From a virus, in the IMG/VR virus record IMGVR_UViG_3300006077_000002, positions 1-64,000 of that record: DNA of 64,000 nt; one strand, 5' to 3'. Made by a program: the position numbers and the translations under genes. Numbering within the stretch: the first letter of the stretch is position 1; the number at the start of each line of letters is the position of its first letter. Below the pieces are notes generated by a model. The model was given only the letters and a program-made list of their open reading frames with translations. It was not told the origin of the DNA and did no database searches. Shown here piece after piece: positions 1 to 6,718 of this stretch.

Positions 1-228
1 CAGATTGCATTCAACTTTGCAAGAACTGCCGCCAATAGGCACACAGTCCAAGACAATGCTTGGCATACAATTAAATGGGGAGTAGCTGTACAGTGCCTAT
101 GGCTTGCAACAAACTACTTAGGTATCAAAGCAATGTTTGAACATGACTACTTAGTAGTCTTATTCTATGTTCTCGGAGGAGCCGTAGGAACATATCTAGC
201 ATTTAAAATAAAAATTAAGGAAAATTAA
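1..228 (+). CDS. Partial small membrane protein (5' end outside window)
   Basis: Frame 1 is open from the first base to a TAA at 226-228, giving at least 75 residues. The visible part has two hydrophobic stretches, roughly residues 26-44 and 52-68, separated by a short acidic loop, and ends in a Lys-rich tail (FKIKIKEN). This suggests a small inner-membrane protein with two or more membrane segments. The next gene starts one base after its stop, so the two are probably co-transcribed. No family was recognised, and the true start lies outside the window. Confidence 0.6.
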   Translation, partial: QIAFNFARTAANRHTVQDNAWHTIKWGVAVQCLWLATNYLGIKAMFEHDYLVVLFYVLGGAVGTYLAFKIKIKEN

Positions 229-229
229 A

Positions 230-772
230 ATGAGTTTAACACTAAGAATCGCACTACAATCAACACTAGATGAGGCAGGACTTGACCTGCTACACACAGG
301 AATTAACCAAACAACAAAAGCTCTGACAATTGTTGGGAGCTGTGGAAAACCGTTAGTAAGTATTAATGGTATTATGTTTGGGTCTAAAAATCCTACAATG
401 AAAGAGATTAGTTATGCCTCTGAGCTATTCAAACAGTTTATCACTGACTACTCTTCAGACCTTACTGATTTCATAGCAGAAAGTAAAGAGTTAAAGATGC
501 TTGAAGATTCTCTACCCACATTACCTATGGGATATACACCATCTGGTAGTGTAATCTCCTTAAGCTTAGAGGATGGTGCACAAAAAGGTTCTGTATATCC
601 TGATGGACGACTATCAGTTACTGGGCCTAGAGATATTGTCACAATACAAGCTCTGGTAACTATGAGCCAAGAACCAGTAGTTACTGAGTACTTTACAAAG
701 GCAAGAGAAATTGCAGACCGTAGAGGTGATTTACGAAAATCACAACAAAAGCTAACTTCCTGTGATATTTAA
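230..772 (+). CDS. Hypothetical protein, 180 aa
   Basis: An ATG one base after the upstream stop, preceded by AAGG about 8 bases away, opens a 180-residue reading frame. The protein is soluble, without signal peptide or membrane segment. The middle is mixed charged helix and the C-terminus is basic (RRGDLRKSQQK). I recognise no domain. It ends inside the upstream repeat of the promoter that drives the reverse transcriptase operon, so it is the last gene of the preceding transcription unit unless there is read-through. Confidence 0.6.
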   Translation: MSLTLRIALQSTLDEAGLDLLHTGINQTTKALTIVGSCGKPLVSINGIMFGSKNPTMKEISYASELFKQFITDYSSDLTDFIAESKELKMLEDSLPTLPMGYTPSGSVISLSLEDGAQKGSVYPDGRLSVTGPRDIVTIQALVTMSQEPVVTEYFTKAREIADRRGDLRKSQQKLTSCDI

Positions 773-802
773 GCAGGTTTTAAGCATAGTTTGGGTATAA
801 TG
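768..802 (+). promoter_or_regulatory. Phage promoter P1, duplicated TTTAAGCA motif plus TATAAT
   Basis: Two direct repeats TTTAAGCA at 768-775 and 779-786 are offset by 11 bases, one helical turn. They are followed by GGG-TATAAT with the -10 hexamer at 796-801. The same arrangement occurs at 18658-18692 and 58965-58999. There is no sigma70 -35 hexamer at the usual 17-base spacing, so the repeats may bind an activator or be the phage's own upstream element. P1 sits about 95 bases ahead of the metallophosphoesterase and reverse transcriptase operon. Confidence 0.65.
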
Positions 803-842
803 ATACCATAGGTTTTTTAATTATTAAATTATTTTAAAGCTA

Positions 843-876
843 TTAAGTTTCTTTCCGCTTGGTTGGAAAGCCTTAA
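843..876 (+). promoter_or_regulatory. Hairpin in the 5' leader of the metallophosphoesterase-RT operon
   Basis: CTTTCC at 851-856 pairs with GGAAAG at 865-870, and TTAAG at 843-847 pairs with CTTAA at 872-876 around it, giving an interrupted stem of 11 base pairs. It lies between promoter P1 and the ribosome-binding site (GAGGAG, about 889-894) of the first gene. There is no T tract after it, so it is more likely an mRNA-stabilising or regulatory leader structure than a terminator. Confidence 0.4.
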
Positions 877-897
877 CACAATTTTTGAGGAGAGCTA

Positions 898-1704
898 ATG
901 AAGACAATAGATTTCATAAGTGATATCCATGCAGACTTCTACAATCTTAAGACGAAACCTAAGATAGAGAAGTTTGTATTAGATAAACTAAAGCCTAAAG
1001 GTTCAAGCACTTTGATAATTGCTGGTGACTTAGGGCATTACAACAAGATGGACTTGGCAGTCCTTAAGGAACTTCGTAACTACTACGAGCATATTGTATT
1101 GGTATGTGGGAACCATGACCGTTACCTAGTAAGTAAATCTCAGCAATCTAAGTATGAATATAAAAGTCAGGCTAGAGTAGATGACATGAAAAAACTTTGT
1201 GCAGCAGAGACAGGTATCTATTACTTAGATGGAGGAGTTATAGATATAGAAGGAACTACAATTGCTGGTGTTGGCTATTGGTATGACTCACCAATTGACC
1301 AATGGCGTAAGGAGATGAATGATTCAAGACTTATTATGGAGTGTGTACCTTATTATGTACCACAAGTATATGGAGAGTCAATAGTAGAGACAGGGTTCAA
1401 TACCAAAGAACATTATTTAAAGGAGAAAGAAAAGCTCAAGGGCTTACCTAAAACTAATGTATTGGTTTCACATATATGCCCAACACTACTAGACCTATAC
1501 CAAATGCCACAGCAATATCACGATGACCCCAACAATGTATTTTTCCAGAACACAGATGGTGGCTTAGTTAAAGCTCCACTATGTATCTTTGGACATACTC
1601 ACGACATCTATGATTTTGAGGACCAAGGTACAAGATATGTGGCTAACCCATTGGGGTATCCATCAGAAAGTAAAGGAAGAGAAATAAGGAGTATAGACAT
1701 ATGA
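898..1704 (+). CDS. Calcineurin-like metallophosphoesterase
   Basis: 268 residues starting at an ATG with GAGGAG eight bases upstream. The metallophosphoesterase motifs occur in order: SDIHAD near residues 8-13, AGDLGHYN near 41-48, CGNHDRY near 70-76, VSHICPT near 189-195 and GHTHD near 231-235. All dimetal ligands appear present. The family hydrolyses phosphomono- or diesters, including nucleic acids and cyclic nucleotides, and the substrate here cannot be read from sequence. Its last codons overlap the reverse transcriptase start (ATGA), implying translational coupling. It is a candidate partner or effector of the RT/RNA system. It is not one of the SbcD-like or 414-aa phosphoesterases found elsewhere in the window. 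Confidence 0.9.
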   Translation: MKTIDFISDIHADFYNLKTKPKIEKFVLDKLKPKGSSTLIIAGDLGHYNKMDLAVLKELRNYYEHIVLVCGNHDRYLVSKSQQSKYEYKSQARVDDMKKLCAAETGIYYLDGGVIDIEGTTIAGVGYWYDSPIDQWRKEMNDSRLIMECVPYYVPQVYGESIVETGFNTKEHYLKEKEKLKGLPKTNVLVSHICPTLLDLYQMPQQYHDDPNNVFFQNTDGGLVKAPLCIFGHTHDIYDFEDQGTRYVANPLGYPSESKGREIRSIDI

Positions 1705-2426
1705 CATACAAAGAATACCTAATCCCCAAGAAAGGTGGAAAATTCAGAAAGATTGTAGCTCCAGATGCTGAACTTAAACAAGCATTAAGAGCAGAATTAC
1801 CAGACCTCAATAAGTATTTTGAAAAGTACTCAAAGATGTTTGGAGTACGTAACCAGATACATGGGTTTGTTCATAAACGAAATGTAAAGTCTGCAGCTAA
1901 AGAGCACATAGGTTATCCTCATACAATTATGATGGACATATCAGCGTTCTTTGATACTGTAACACGAGAAGATATCCCCTATTCGCTTAGGAAAGATATT
2001 ATGTTTCATAAAGAAGGATATACACCGCAAGGATTTCCAACAAGCCCAGTGCTTGCAAATATTGCAGTGGTACCAATTATGTCAAAGATTAAAAGAAACC
2101 TAAACCAAGTAATAGGTAAAGGACAATATGCAATAACTATTTATGCGGATGACATTCAAGTGTCTATCAAAACCAAAGAAGTTATTGCCTCAGTTATAGA
2201 TGTAGTCACCAAAGAATTTACCGATGGTGGCTTTAGCATCAACAAAAGAAAGACCAGAGTTAGACATGCTCAGTATGGGTATCGTAGAATTTTAGGTATC
2301 AATGTAGGAGATAAAGTTCTTCAGCCAACACGTAAGACCTTAAGAAAACTTAGGGCTGCAAAGCACCAGAAGAACTCTAATTCTGCAGGTGGTCTTGCCT
2401 CATGGGCTAGTCACATAACAAAGTAA
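1701..2426 (+). CDS. Retron-like reverse transcriptase
   Basis: 241 residues. The RT blocks are visible in order: GGKFRKIVAP (12-21), HGFVHKRNVKSAA (54-66), MMDISAFFD with catalytic Asp79 (77-85), TPQGFPTSPVLANI (108-121), IYADDI with the catalytic Asp pair 150-151, GGFSINKRKT, then ILGINV and a basic thumb-like end. The PQG..TSP..SN-like block and the LGI-V turn resemble retron RTs, which usually exceed 300 residues, so this is a compact member. No maturase, endonuclease or primase domain is fused. It overlaps the phosphoesterase by 4 bases and its stop codon lies inside the first stem of a three-unit structured RNA array. A diversity-generating or abortive-infection RT is a less likely alternative. 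Confidence 0.92.
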   Translation: MTYKEYLIPKKGGKFRKIVAPDAELKQALRAELPDLNKYFEKYSKMFGVRNQIHGFVHKRNVKSAAKEHIGYPHTIMMDISAFFDTVTREDIPYSLRKDIMFHKEGYTPQGFPTSPVLANIAVVPIMSKIKRNLNQVIGKGQYAITIYADDIQVSIKTKEVIASVIDVVTKEFTDGGFSINKRKTRVRHAQYGYRRILGINVGDKVLQPTRKTLRKLRAAKHQKNSNSAGGLASWASHITK

Positions 2427-2624
2427 TTACTAGAAAGAACTTATAGGTAGTTGTAGGGAGGCGTATCGCCCCTGTCAATTTTCCAACTACCATCGGTAAG
2501 TTCAAATTTTCCTTGAGGGGAAAAATTTGAGACTTATCCCCCAGAAACAGGGACCTGAAGAGACCAGTGGCGGAATGCCAGGGGCCCTTCAGCAGCAAGT
2601 CCTGATTCATTCGGTAGTAATTAC
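2423..2624 (+). ncRNA. RT-associated structured RNA, unit 1
   Basis: The closing stem GTAATTACTA (2423-2432) pairs perfectly with TAGTAATTAC (2615-2624). GGTAGTTG (2446-2453) pairs with CAACTACC (2484-2491) around the core hairpin GGCG-TAT-CGCC (2460-2470). The long variable hairpin runs about 2495-2512 against 2517-2538, A/T-rich with small bulges. ACAGGGACC is at 2547-2555, and CTGAAG (2556-2561) pairs with CTTCAG (2587-2592). The 5' closing arm overlaps the RT stop codon. By analogy with retrons, the outer arms would be a1/a2, the core stems the msr, and the long hairpin the reverse-transcribed msd. That assignment is inference. Confidence 0.8.
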
Positions 2625-2626
2625 AC

Positions 2627-2824
2627 CCACAAATACAGTAGCTAAGAACTATAGAATAAGGTAGGGAGGCGTATCGCCCCTGTTAACTAACATCTTATTC
2701 ACTGATAGTTCGATTCTTGCGTTACTCTACAGAATCGAACTATCCTGCTAAGGATTCCTAACGCCGCACTGGGACCCTGTTATTATACAATATAATTAAT
2801 AGCAAAATCGTACTGTATTTGTGG
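2627..2824 (+). ncRNA. RT-associated structured RNA, unit 2
   Basis: The closing stem CCACAAATACAGTA (2627-2640) pairs 14/14 with TACTGTATTTGTGG (2811-2824). GAATAAG (2654-2660) pairs with CTTATTC (2694-2700) around the core at 2664-2683. The long hairpin is a perfect 14 bp stem, 2704-2717 with 2731-2744, with a 13-base loop. CTGGGACC ends at 2776. The final hairpin is ATTATA (2782-2787) with TATAAT (2791-2796). None of the stem sequences match unit 1 although the layout is identical. The TATAAT in the last hairpin could also serve as a -10 element, but no upstream element supports that. Confidence 0.8.
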
Positions 2825-3028
2825 ACATATCTATACCATAGTAGCTACGAGCTACACGAATAGGGCAGGGAGGCGTATCGCCCCTGTTAACTAACGTCTT
2901 ATTCACTATTAGCTCATCGCCTTCACTAGCATCTACGGCGATGAGCTAATTGCATCCAGGGACCCAGCTGCTGCAGCTGGTTACCAGAACAGGATATAAT
3001 AAAAGTGCTATGGTATAGCTATGTCCAC
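2821..3028 (+). ncRNA. RT-associated structured RNA, unit 3
   Basis: The closing stem is the longest: 2821-2841 pairs with 3008-3028 at 20 of 21 positions. A 6 bp hairpin, GTAGCT-ACG-AGCTAC, follows. GAATAGG (2858-2864) pairs with CTTATTC (2898-2904), with a G-U wobble where unit 2 has A-U. The core is at 2868-2887. The long hairpin is a perfect 14 bp, 2908-2921 with 2937-2950, with a 15-base loop. CCAGGGACC is at 2956-2964, and CCAGCTG (2964-2970) pairs with CAGCTGG (2974-2980). The 3' closing arm contains the ATG at 3021 of the next gene. Confidence 0.8.
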
Positions 3029-3464
3029 ATCGGGCAATAAAGGAGAAAACATAGAAGTATTAAAAGAAATCGTTGACTGGAATATTGAGCGTTCCCTAGA
3101 CCAAAAACCACATAGCCGTTCAGGAGCTAATCGTATGCTTATTGAGGAGCTATTAGAGTTCAATGGTATAGAGGATGAGGCAATGTTAGATTCATTATCT
3201 GCACAAATTTCAGCAGGTCCTCCAGTTACAGAAGATGAAAAAGTAGATGCACTTTGTGACATAATTGTTATCGCCACAGGTGAACTACTTAAGTTGGGGT
3301 ACGACCCTCAGCTTGCAATGGCAGAAACACTACGAGAAATCAATAGTAGAACAGGAGCTTTCAACAAAGAGTCTGGTAAATGGGAGAAATATAAAACTCC
3401 AGAAGCTCAAGCACTGTGGTACACAGCTGCATATGGAACAACTAAAAGGAATGGAAATGGCTAA
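3021..3464 (+). CDS. MazG-like nucleotide pyrophosphohydrolase family protein
   Basis: 147 residues from ATG 3021. A helical protein with an EELLEF motif near residues 41-46 and DALCDIIVIATGELLKLGYD near 75-95, the pattern of the MazG / all-alpha NTP pyrophosphohydrolase family, which removes pyrophosphate from nucleotides or (p)ppGpp-like molecules. The start is uncertain. ATG 3021 lies in the closing stem of RNA unit 3 and lacks a Shine-Dalgarno sequence. A strong AAAGGAG at 3039-3045 is followed five bases later by an in-frame ATA at 3051, which would give a 137-residue protein. It heads the ribonucleotide reductase cluster and overlaps the next gene. Confidence 0.72.
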   Translation: MSTSGNKGENIEVLKEIVDWNIERSLDQKPHSRSGANRMLIEELLEFNGIEDEAMLDSLSAQISAGPPVTEDEKVDALCDIIVIATGELLKLGYDPQLAMAETLREINSRTGAFNKESGKWEKYKTPEAQALWYTAAYGTTKRNGNG

Positions 3465-3678
3465 ACGAATGGAGTTCGTAGATACAACTAACCCAGAGTT
3501 CAAAGATATGATTGGACAGACAACAGATAATTGGAGCATTGGGAATAGGGTGTGGTTTAATGACTTCCGTACCAGTGTAATCAAAGAGATTCAGTATGAG
3601 CTTGAAGAAGATATTCGGACTCAGCTCTTAACAGTTAAGACGTTATACAGCGTTTACAAATTTAGATTGGAAATATAA
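3457..3678 (+). CDS. Small hypothetical protein, 73 aa
   Basis: The reading frame is open further upstream, but ATG 3457 with AAAAGGA six bases before it is the plausible start, overlapping the MazG-like gene by 8 bases. The product begins MAKRMEFVDTTNPEF and is charged and soluble, with a C-terminal helix ending LETA-free in KFRLEI. No domain was recognised. Its position between MazG-like and nrdA, with nrdA's Shine-Dalgarno at its stop codon, makes it part of the nucleotide metabolism operon. Confidence 0.6.
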   Translation: MAKRMEFVDTTNPEFKDMIGQTTDNWSIGNRVWFNDFRTSVIKEIQYELEEDIRTQLLTVKTLYSVYKFRLEI

Positions 3679-3687
3679 GGAGAAACC

Positions 3688-5460
3688 ATTTATATAAAAA
3701 TAGAACCGAGCAGAGAAGAGAACTTTGACGAGAACTCACTACGTCTTCTCAAGGCTCATTACCTGAAGCCAACTGAAACATTGGCTCAAGAAGCATTGGC
3801 ACGTACAGCAATGTGCTACGACGGGGGAGACCCAGCATTAGCACAGAGAATTTACGATTACGCTTCCAAGAAGTACATTGGGTTCGCCAGCCCAGTGATT
3901 AGTAATGCAATTGCTAAGAAGACACCAGAAGAATTCCCTAAGATGAAAGCACTACCTATTAGTTGCTACGTACAGCACGTACCAAACAGCATCAAGGGGT
4001 TGTGTGAGCATACAACTGAAGAGCGTTATGCTTCAGTTCGTGGTGCAGGGATTGGTGCTAACTGGTCAGCAGTACAATCAACTGACAAGAAAGCACCTGG
4101 AGTTATTTCCTTTCTCCATACAGTTGACTCAGATATGGTCAGCTATAAACAAGGGAGTACACGCCGAGCTAGTTATGGTGGGTATCTTCTAGTAAATCAC
4201 CCAGAGATTATTCAATTTATTAAGATGAGAATTCCTGAAGGTGATATCAACCGCCAAAACCTTAACCTACATCACGGTGTAACTATAACAGATGAGTTTA
4301 TAGATGCAGTGGATAACGATTTGCAGATGGAGTTGATAGACCCAAATGACGGAAGAGTAACTGATACTGTTTCTGCTCGTTATATTTGGGAACTAATTCT
4401 CGATACACGATTCAGAACAGGAGAGCCTTACCTTTTCCACAAAGATGAGGCTAATCGTCACTTACCACAACTACAAAAAGATAAAGGACTGGAAGTTAAA
4501 AGCTCCAACCTATGTTCAGAAATTATGTTGGCAACAGATGATGAGCGTTCAGCAGTTTGTGTATTGTCAAGTCTTAACCTTGATAAGTATGATGAATGGA
4601 AAGACCAACCAGTTGTAGCAGATATGATTACGTTTTTGGACAATGTTCTGACAGTGTTCATAGATAATGTTGAGGATGCGTTACACAAGGCCCGTTACAG
4701 TGCCCAGAGAGAGCGTTCTCTTGGATTAGGTACTATGGGCTGGGTTGACTATTTACAACGCTCAGGGATAGCTATTGAGTCACCTATGGCAATTGGTGCA
4801 GCACACAGAGTCTTCAGTGATATTAAGAATAAAGCTGAAGAACAAACAATAAAGCTTGGACTTGAACGTGGACAGCCAGAAGATATTGTAGGGTCAGGAC
4901 GCAGAAATGCCCACCTACTTGCTGGAGCTCCAACATCAAACAATGCAGTAATTACTGGAGTAAGTCCAGCATGTGAGGTGAGACAATCCAATTGGTTCAT
5001 TCAGAAAACTCGCATTGGTTCACTGTTCATTAAAAATCCTGTACTAGAAGATGTACTTGAAGAGATGAATATGAATACGGAAGAGGTATGGGAGCAGATT
5101 AAACTTGCCAAAGGCTCTGTTCAAGACCTTGACTTCCTTACTCCAGGACAGAAAGAACTTTTCAAAACTGCTCGTGAAGTTGACCAGAGATATGTAATTG
5201 ATAATGCAAGAGTTCGTCAGTTATATATTGACCAAGGACAAAGTACAAACATTAACTTTGAATTTGGTGCTGACAAAGAGTATGTCAATCAAGTACATCG
5301 CCGAGCATTCACCCCTGTTGGAGTTGGAGCTCCACTTAAATCCTTGTATTACTGTAAGAGCGGGGCTGCATCCGATGTAGTTAACAGCTCTCAGAAAGTA
5401 ATTCGTAATCCCTTGAAAGATGGAGAAGGATTTGAGGAGTGTGTTTCATGCGGAGGCTAG
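3688..5460 (+). CDS. nrdA: Class I ribonucleoside-diphosphate reductase, large subunit
   Basis: Catalyses NDP to dNDP reduction with NrdB. The family signatures are clear: LPISCYV with a redox Cys, SSNLCSEI carrying the Asn-x-Cys-x-Glu active site, AVCVLSSLNL with the partner Cys, LYYCKSG with the radical-transfer tyrosines, and the C-terminal swivelling CVSCGG. No N-terminal ATP-cone is present. The first usual start in frame is TTG 3781, but conserved N-terminal sequence (FDENSLRLLKAHYL) precedes it. The frame opens after a stop at 3676-3678, and an ATT at 3688 sits five bases behind AAGGAG. I therefore place the start at ATT 3688, giving 590 residues. It overlaps the next gene. Confidence 0.9.
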   Translation: MYIKIEPSREENFDENSLRLLKAHYLKPTETLAQEALARTAMCYDGGDPALAQRIYDYASKKYIGFASPVISNAIAKKTPEEFPKMKALPISCYVQHVPNSIKGLCEHTTEERYASVRGAGIGANWSAVQSTDKKAPGVISFLHTVDSDMVSYKQGSTRRASYGGYLLVNHPEIIQFIKMRIPEGDINRQNLNLHHGVTITDEFIDAVDNDLQMELIDPNDGRVTDTVSARYIWELILDTRFRTGEPYLFHKDEANRHLPQLQKDKGLEVKSSNLCSEIMLATDDERSAVCVLSSLNLDKYDEWKDQPVVADMITFLDNVLTVFIDNVEDALHKARYSAQRERSLGLGTMGWVDYLQRSGIAIESPMAIGAAHRVFSDIKNKAEEQTIKLGLERGQPEDIVGSGRRNAHLLAGAPTSNNAVITGVSPACEVRQSNWFIQKTRIGSLFIKNPVLEDVLEEMNMNTEEVWEQIKLAKGSVQDLDFLTPGQKELFKTAREVDQRYVIDNARVRQLYIDQGQSTNINFEFGADKEYVNQVHRRAFTPVGVGAPLKSLYYCKSGAASDVVNSSQKVIRNPLKDGEGFEECVSCGG

Positions 5461-5654
5461 AAGACGGAGAAGAGTACTACTCAATTGGTGCTCTTCAAGC
5501 TCGTTCTGGAATTGAGGTATGGACATGGACAGGAGATAGATACGACCAAATTCGTGAGAATATGGGAATAGTATTTACAAACCTACAGGATGCAGTAGAC
5601 CTGGTTAAACTATTAAAGGAGCGTAAAGATGCGATGGATAATCTACAAGATTGA
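5448..5654 (+). CDS. Small hypothetical protein, 68 aa
   Basis: ATG 5448 with GAGGAG eight bases upstream overlaps the 3' end of nrdA by 13 bases. The product (MRRLEDGEEYYSIGALQA...) is acidic and soluble with no recognised domain. It is coupled to nrdA and followed by another tiny gene before nrdB, a common position for small reductase-cluster proteins, but no glutaredoxin-type CxxC is present. Confidence 0.6.
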   Translation: MRRLEDGEEYYSIGALQARSGIEVWTWTGDRYDQIRENMGIVFTNLQDAVDLVKLLKERKDAMDNLQD

Positions 5655-5784
5655 TGATGGCGGAAAGAGAAAGATGTATGTTATAGATAATGAAGCAGAG
5701 GCATTCGCAATAAGAGAAGACCTTGAGTCTACTAAACCTGCTAATGTGGAATATCAATTGGAGAGAAGCTATGGGGGTTTATAA
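5629..5784 (+). CDS. Tiny hypothetical protein, 51 aa
   Basis: ATG 5629 preceded by AAAGGAG at spacing 7 opens a 51-residue frame ending in TAA 5782-5784, after the nrdB start at 5771. The product (MRWIIYKIDDGGKRKMYVID...) looks like a small beta-hairpin plus helix protein. The good ribosome-binding site and the interlocking overlaps on both sides support it being real. Function unknown. Confidence 0.5.
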   Translation: MRWIIYKIDDGGKRKMYVIDNEAEAFAIREDLESTKPANVEYQLERSYGGL

Positions 5785-6718
5785 AGCAGAACCAACCTAC
5801 CTCCCGTATAAGTACCCACAGTTTGAGGACATCCGCTCCAAACATGAACTATTACACTGGGTAACAGAAGAGATTGATTGGAGTCAAGACGTACTTCATT
5901 GGGGTACGTTAATGACTGCAGATGAGAAGATTGCAATGGAGAGAGTTATCTCTCTGTTCACACAATCTGATTATCGTGTTGGAGGAATGTACCTTGATAA
6001 TCTAATTCCTACTTTTGCTAACTCAGAAATTAGAGGAATGCTTACATCATTTGCTGGACGAGAGTTTGAGCATATGAAAATGTATAGCCATGTAGGTACA
6101 ACTCTTGGATTCTCTGATAGCTATTGGAAAGAGTTCCTAGATTCAGAAGCAACTAAGGCAAAAGATGATATGATGGGTGCAGAAATTGACCCTGCCATAT
6201 CTGATGGTATTAAGTTGTGGAAGAACATTCTAAGTGAAGGTGTAAGCCTGTTTGGAATGTTTGGTATTCTTCGCTCCTTTGAAGTTCGTGGCTTAATGCT
6301 AGGAATGGCAACAGGAAATGCTTGGTCAATGAGAGATGAACAAGTGCATACAGATGGGTTAATAGAACTATTCAGAGTCTGGGCACAAGAAAATCCAAAG
6401 GCAATTACAAATAGTTTCAAAAAGATTCTATACAATATGGCACGAGAGGTAGTTCGTCTTGAACATAACTTCATTGACTATGCCCTGCTAGGTATTAAAG
6501 TTGAAGGTATCACAGAGCAAGAGCTAAAAGATTACATAGAGTTTCTATGTGACAGAAGACTTATTGAAATAGGACTTAAAGGAAACTTTAAAAGAACTAA
6601 AGACCCAATGCCTTGGCTATCCGATTTGGTTAGTGCAGATGCATCGGTGAACTTTTTTGAACAAAAACCAACAGAATACAGCGTAAATGGTATGACAGGA
6701 GAATACAAATATGACTAG
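5771..6718 (+). CDS. nrdB: Class I ribonucleoside-diphosphate reductase, small subunit
   Basis: Radical-generating partner of NrdA. The di-iron ligand and radical motif ExxHxxxY is visible as EFEHMKMY, followed by a second ligand helix with VRLEHNF. An upstream in-frame ATG at 5723 exists, but ATG 5771 (MGVYKAEPTYLPYKYP) has GGAGAG at correct spacing and gives a conventional N-terminus of 315 residues. The retained tyrosine argues for a tyrosyl-radical enzyme rather than a Tyr-less class Ic form. It ends overlapping a 32-codon zinc-ribbon frame. Confidence 0.92.
   Translation: MGVYKAEPTYLPYKYPQFEDIRSKHELLHWVTEEIDWSQDVLHWGTLMTADEKIAMERVISLFTQSDYRVGGMYLDNLIPTFANSEIRGMLTSFAGREFEHMKMYSHVGTTLGFSDSYWKEFLDSEATKAKDDMMGAEIDPAISDGIKLWKNILSEGVSLFGMFGILRSFEVRGLMLGMATGNAWSMRDEQVHTDGLIELFRVWAQENPKAITNSFKKILYNMAREVVRLEHNFIDYALLGIKVEGITEQELKDYIEFLCDRRLIEIGLKGNFKRTKDPMPWLSDLVSADASVNFFEQKPTEYSVNGMTGEYKYD

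Larger units (their letters stand above)
2423..3028 (+). repeat. Array of three tandem structured RNA units behind the reverse transcriptase
   Basis: Three units of about 200 bases repeat with a core-to-core period of 208 and 204 bases. Each contains an outer closing stem, a small AGCTA-type hairpin region, a 7-8 bp stem around the conserved core GGGAGGCGTATCGCCCCTGT, a long hairpin of variable sequence, a conserved GGGACC motif and a short variable hairpin. Sequence outside the core and GGGACC diverges, yet pairing is kept by compensatory changes, which indicates selection on RNA structure. The array fills all space between the RT stop and the next gene start. Units 2 and 3 share four bases (2821-2824). 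Confidence 0.85.

Noticed and set aside
2407-2610. Leftward 67-codon reading frame across RNA unit 1
   Set aside because: No ribosome-binding site; it is the antisense of structured RNA.
2790-3000. TATAAT hexamers in RNA units 2 and 3 as promoters
   Set aside because: Hexamers at 2791-2796 and about 2994-2999 have no supporting -35 or TTTAAGCA element; the first is part of a hairpin stem.
2423-3028. Diversity-generating retroelement with template repeats
   Set aside because: The RT neighbours repeated RNA units, but no copy of a unit with adenine-specific differences was seen in the fibre genes, and the RT lacks an Avd-type partner nearby.
2423-3028. CRISPR array
   Set aside because: The conserved core recurs three times, but the period is about 205 bases, the intervening sequence is itself structured, and no cas genes are present.
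3265-3456. Upstream part of the frame containing the 73-aa gene, overlapping the MazG-like gene
   Set aside because: Out of frame with a real gene and lacking a ribosome-binding site; ATG 3457 is well supported.
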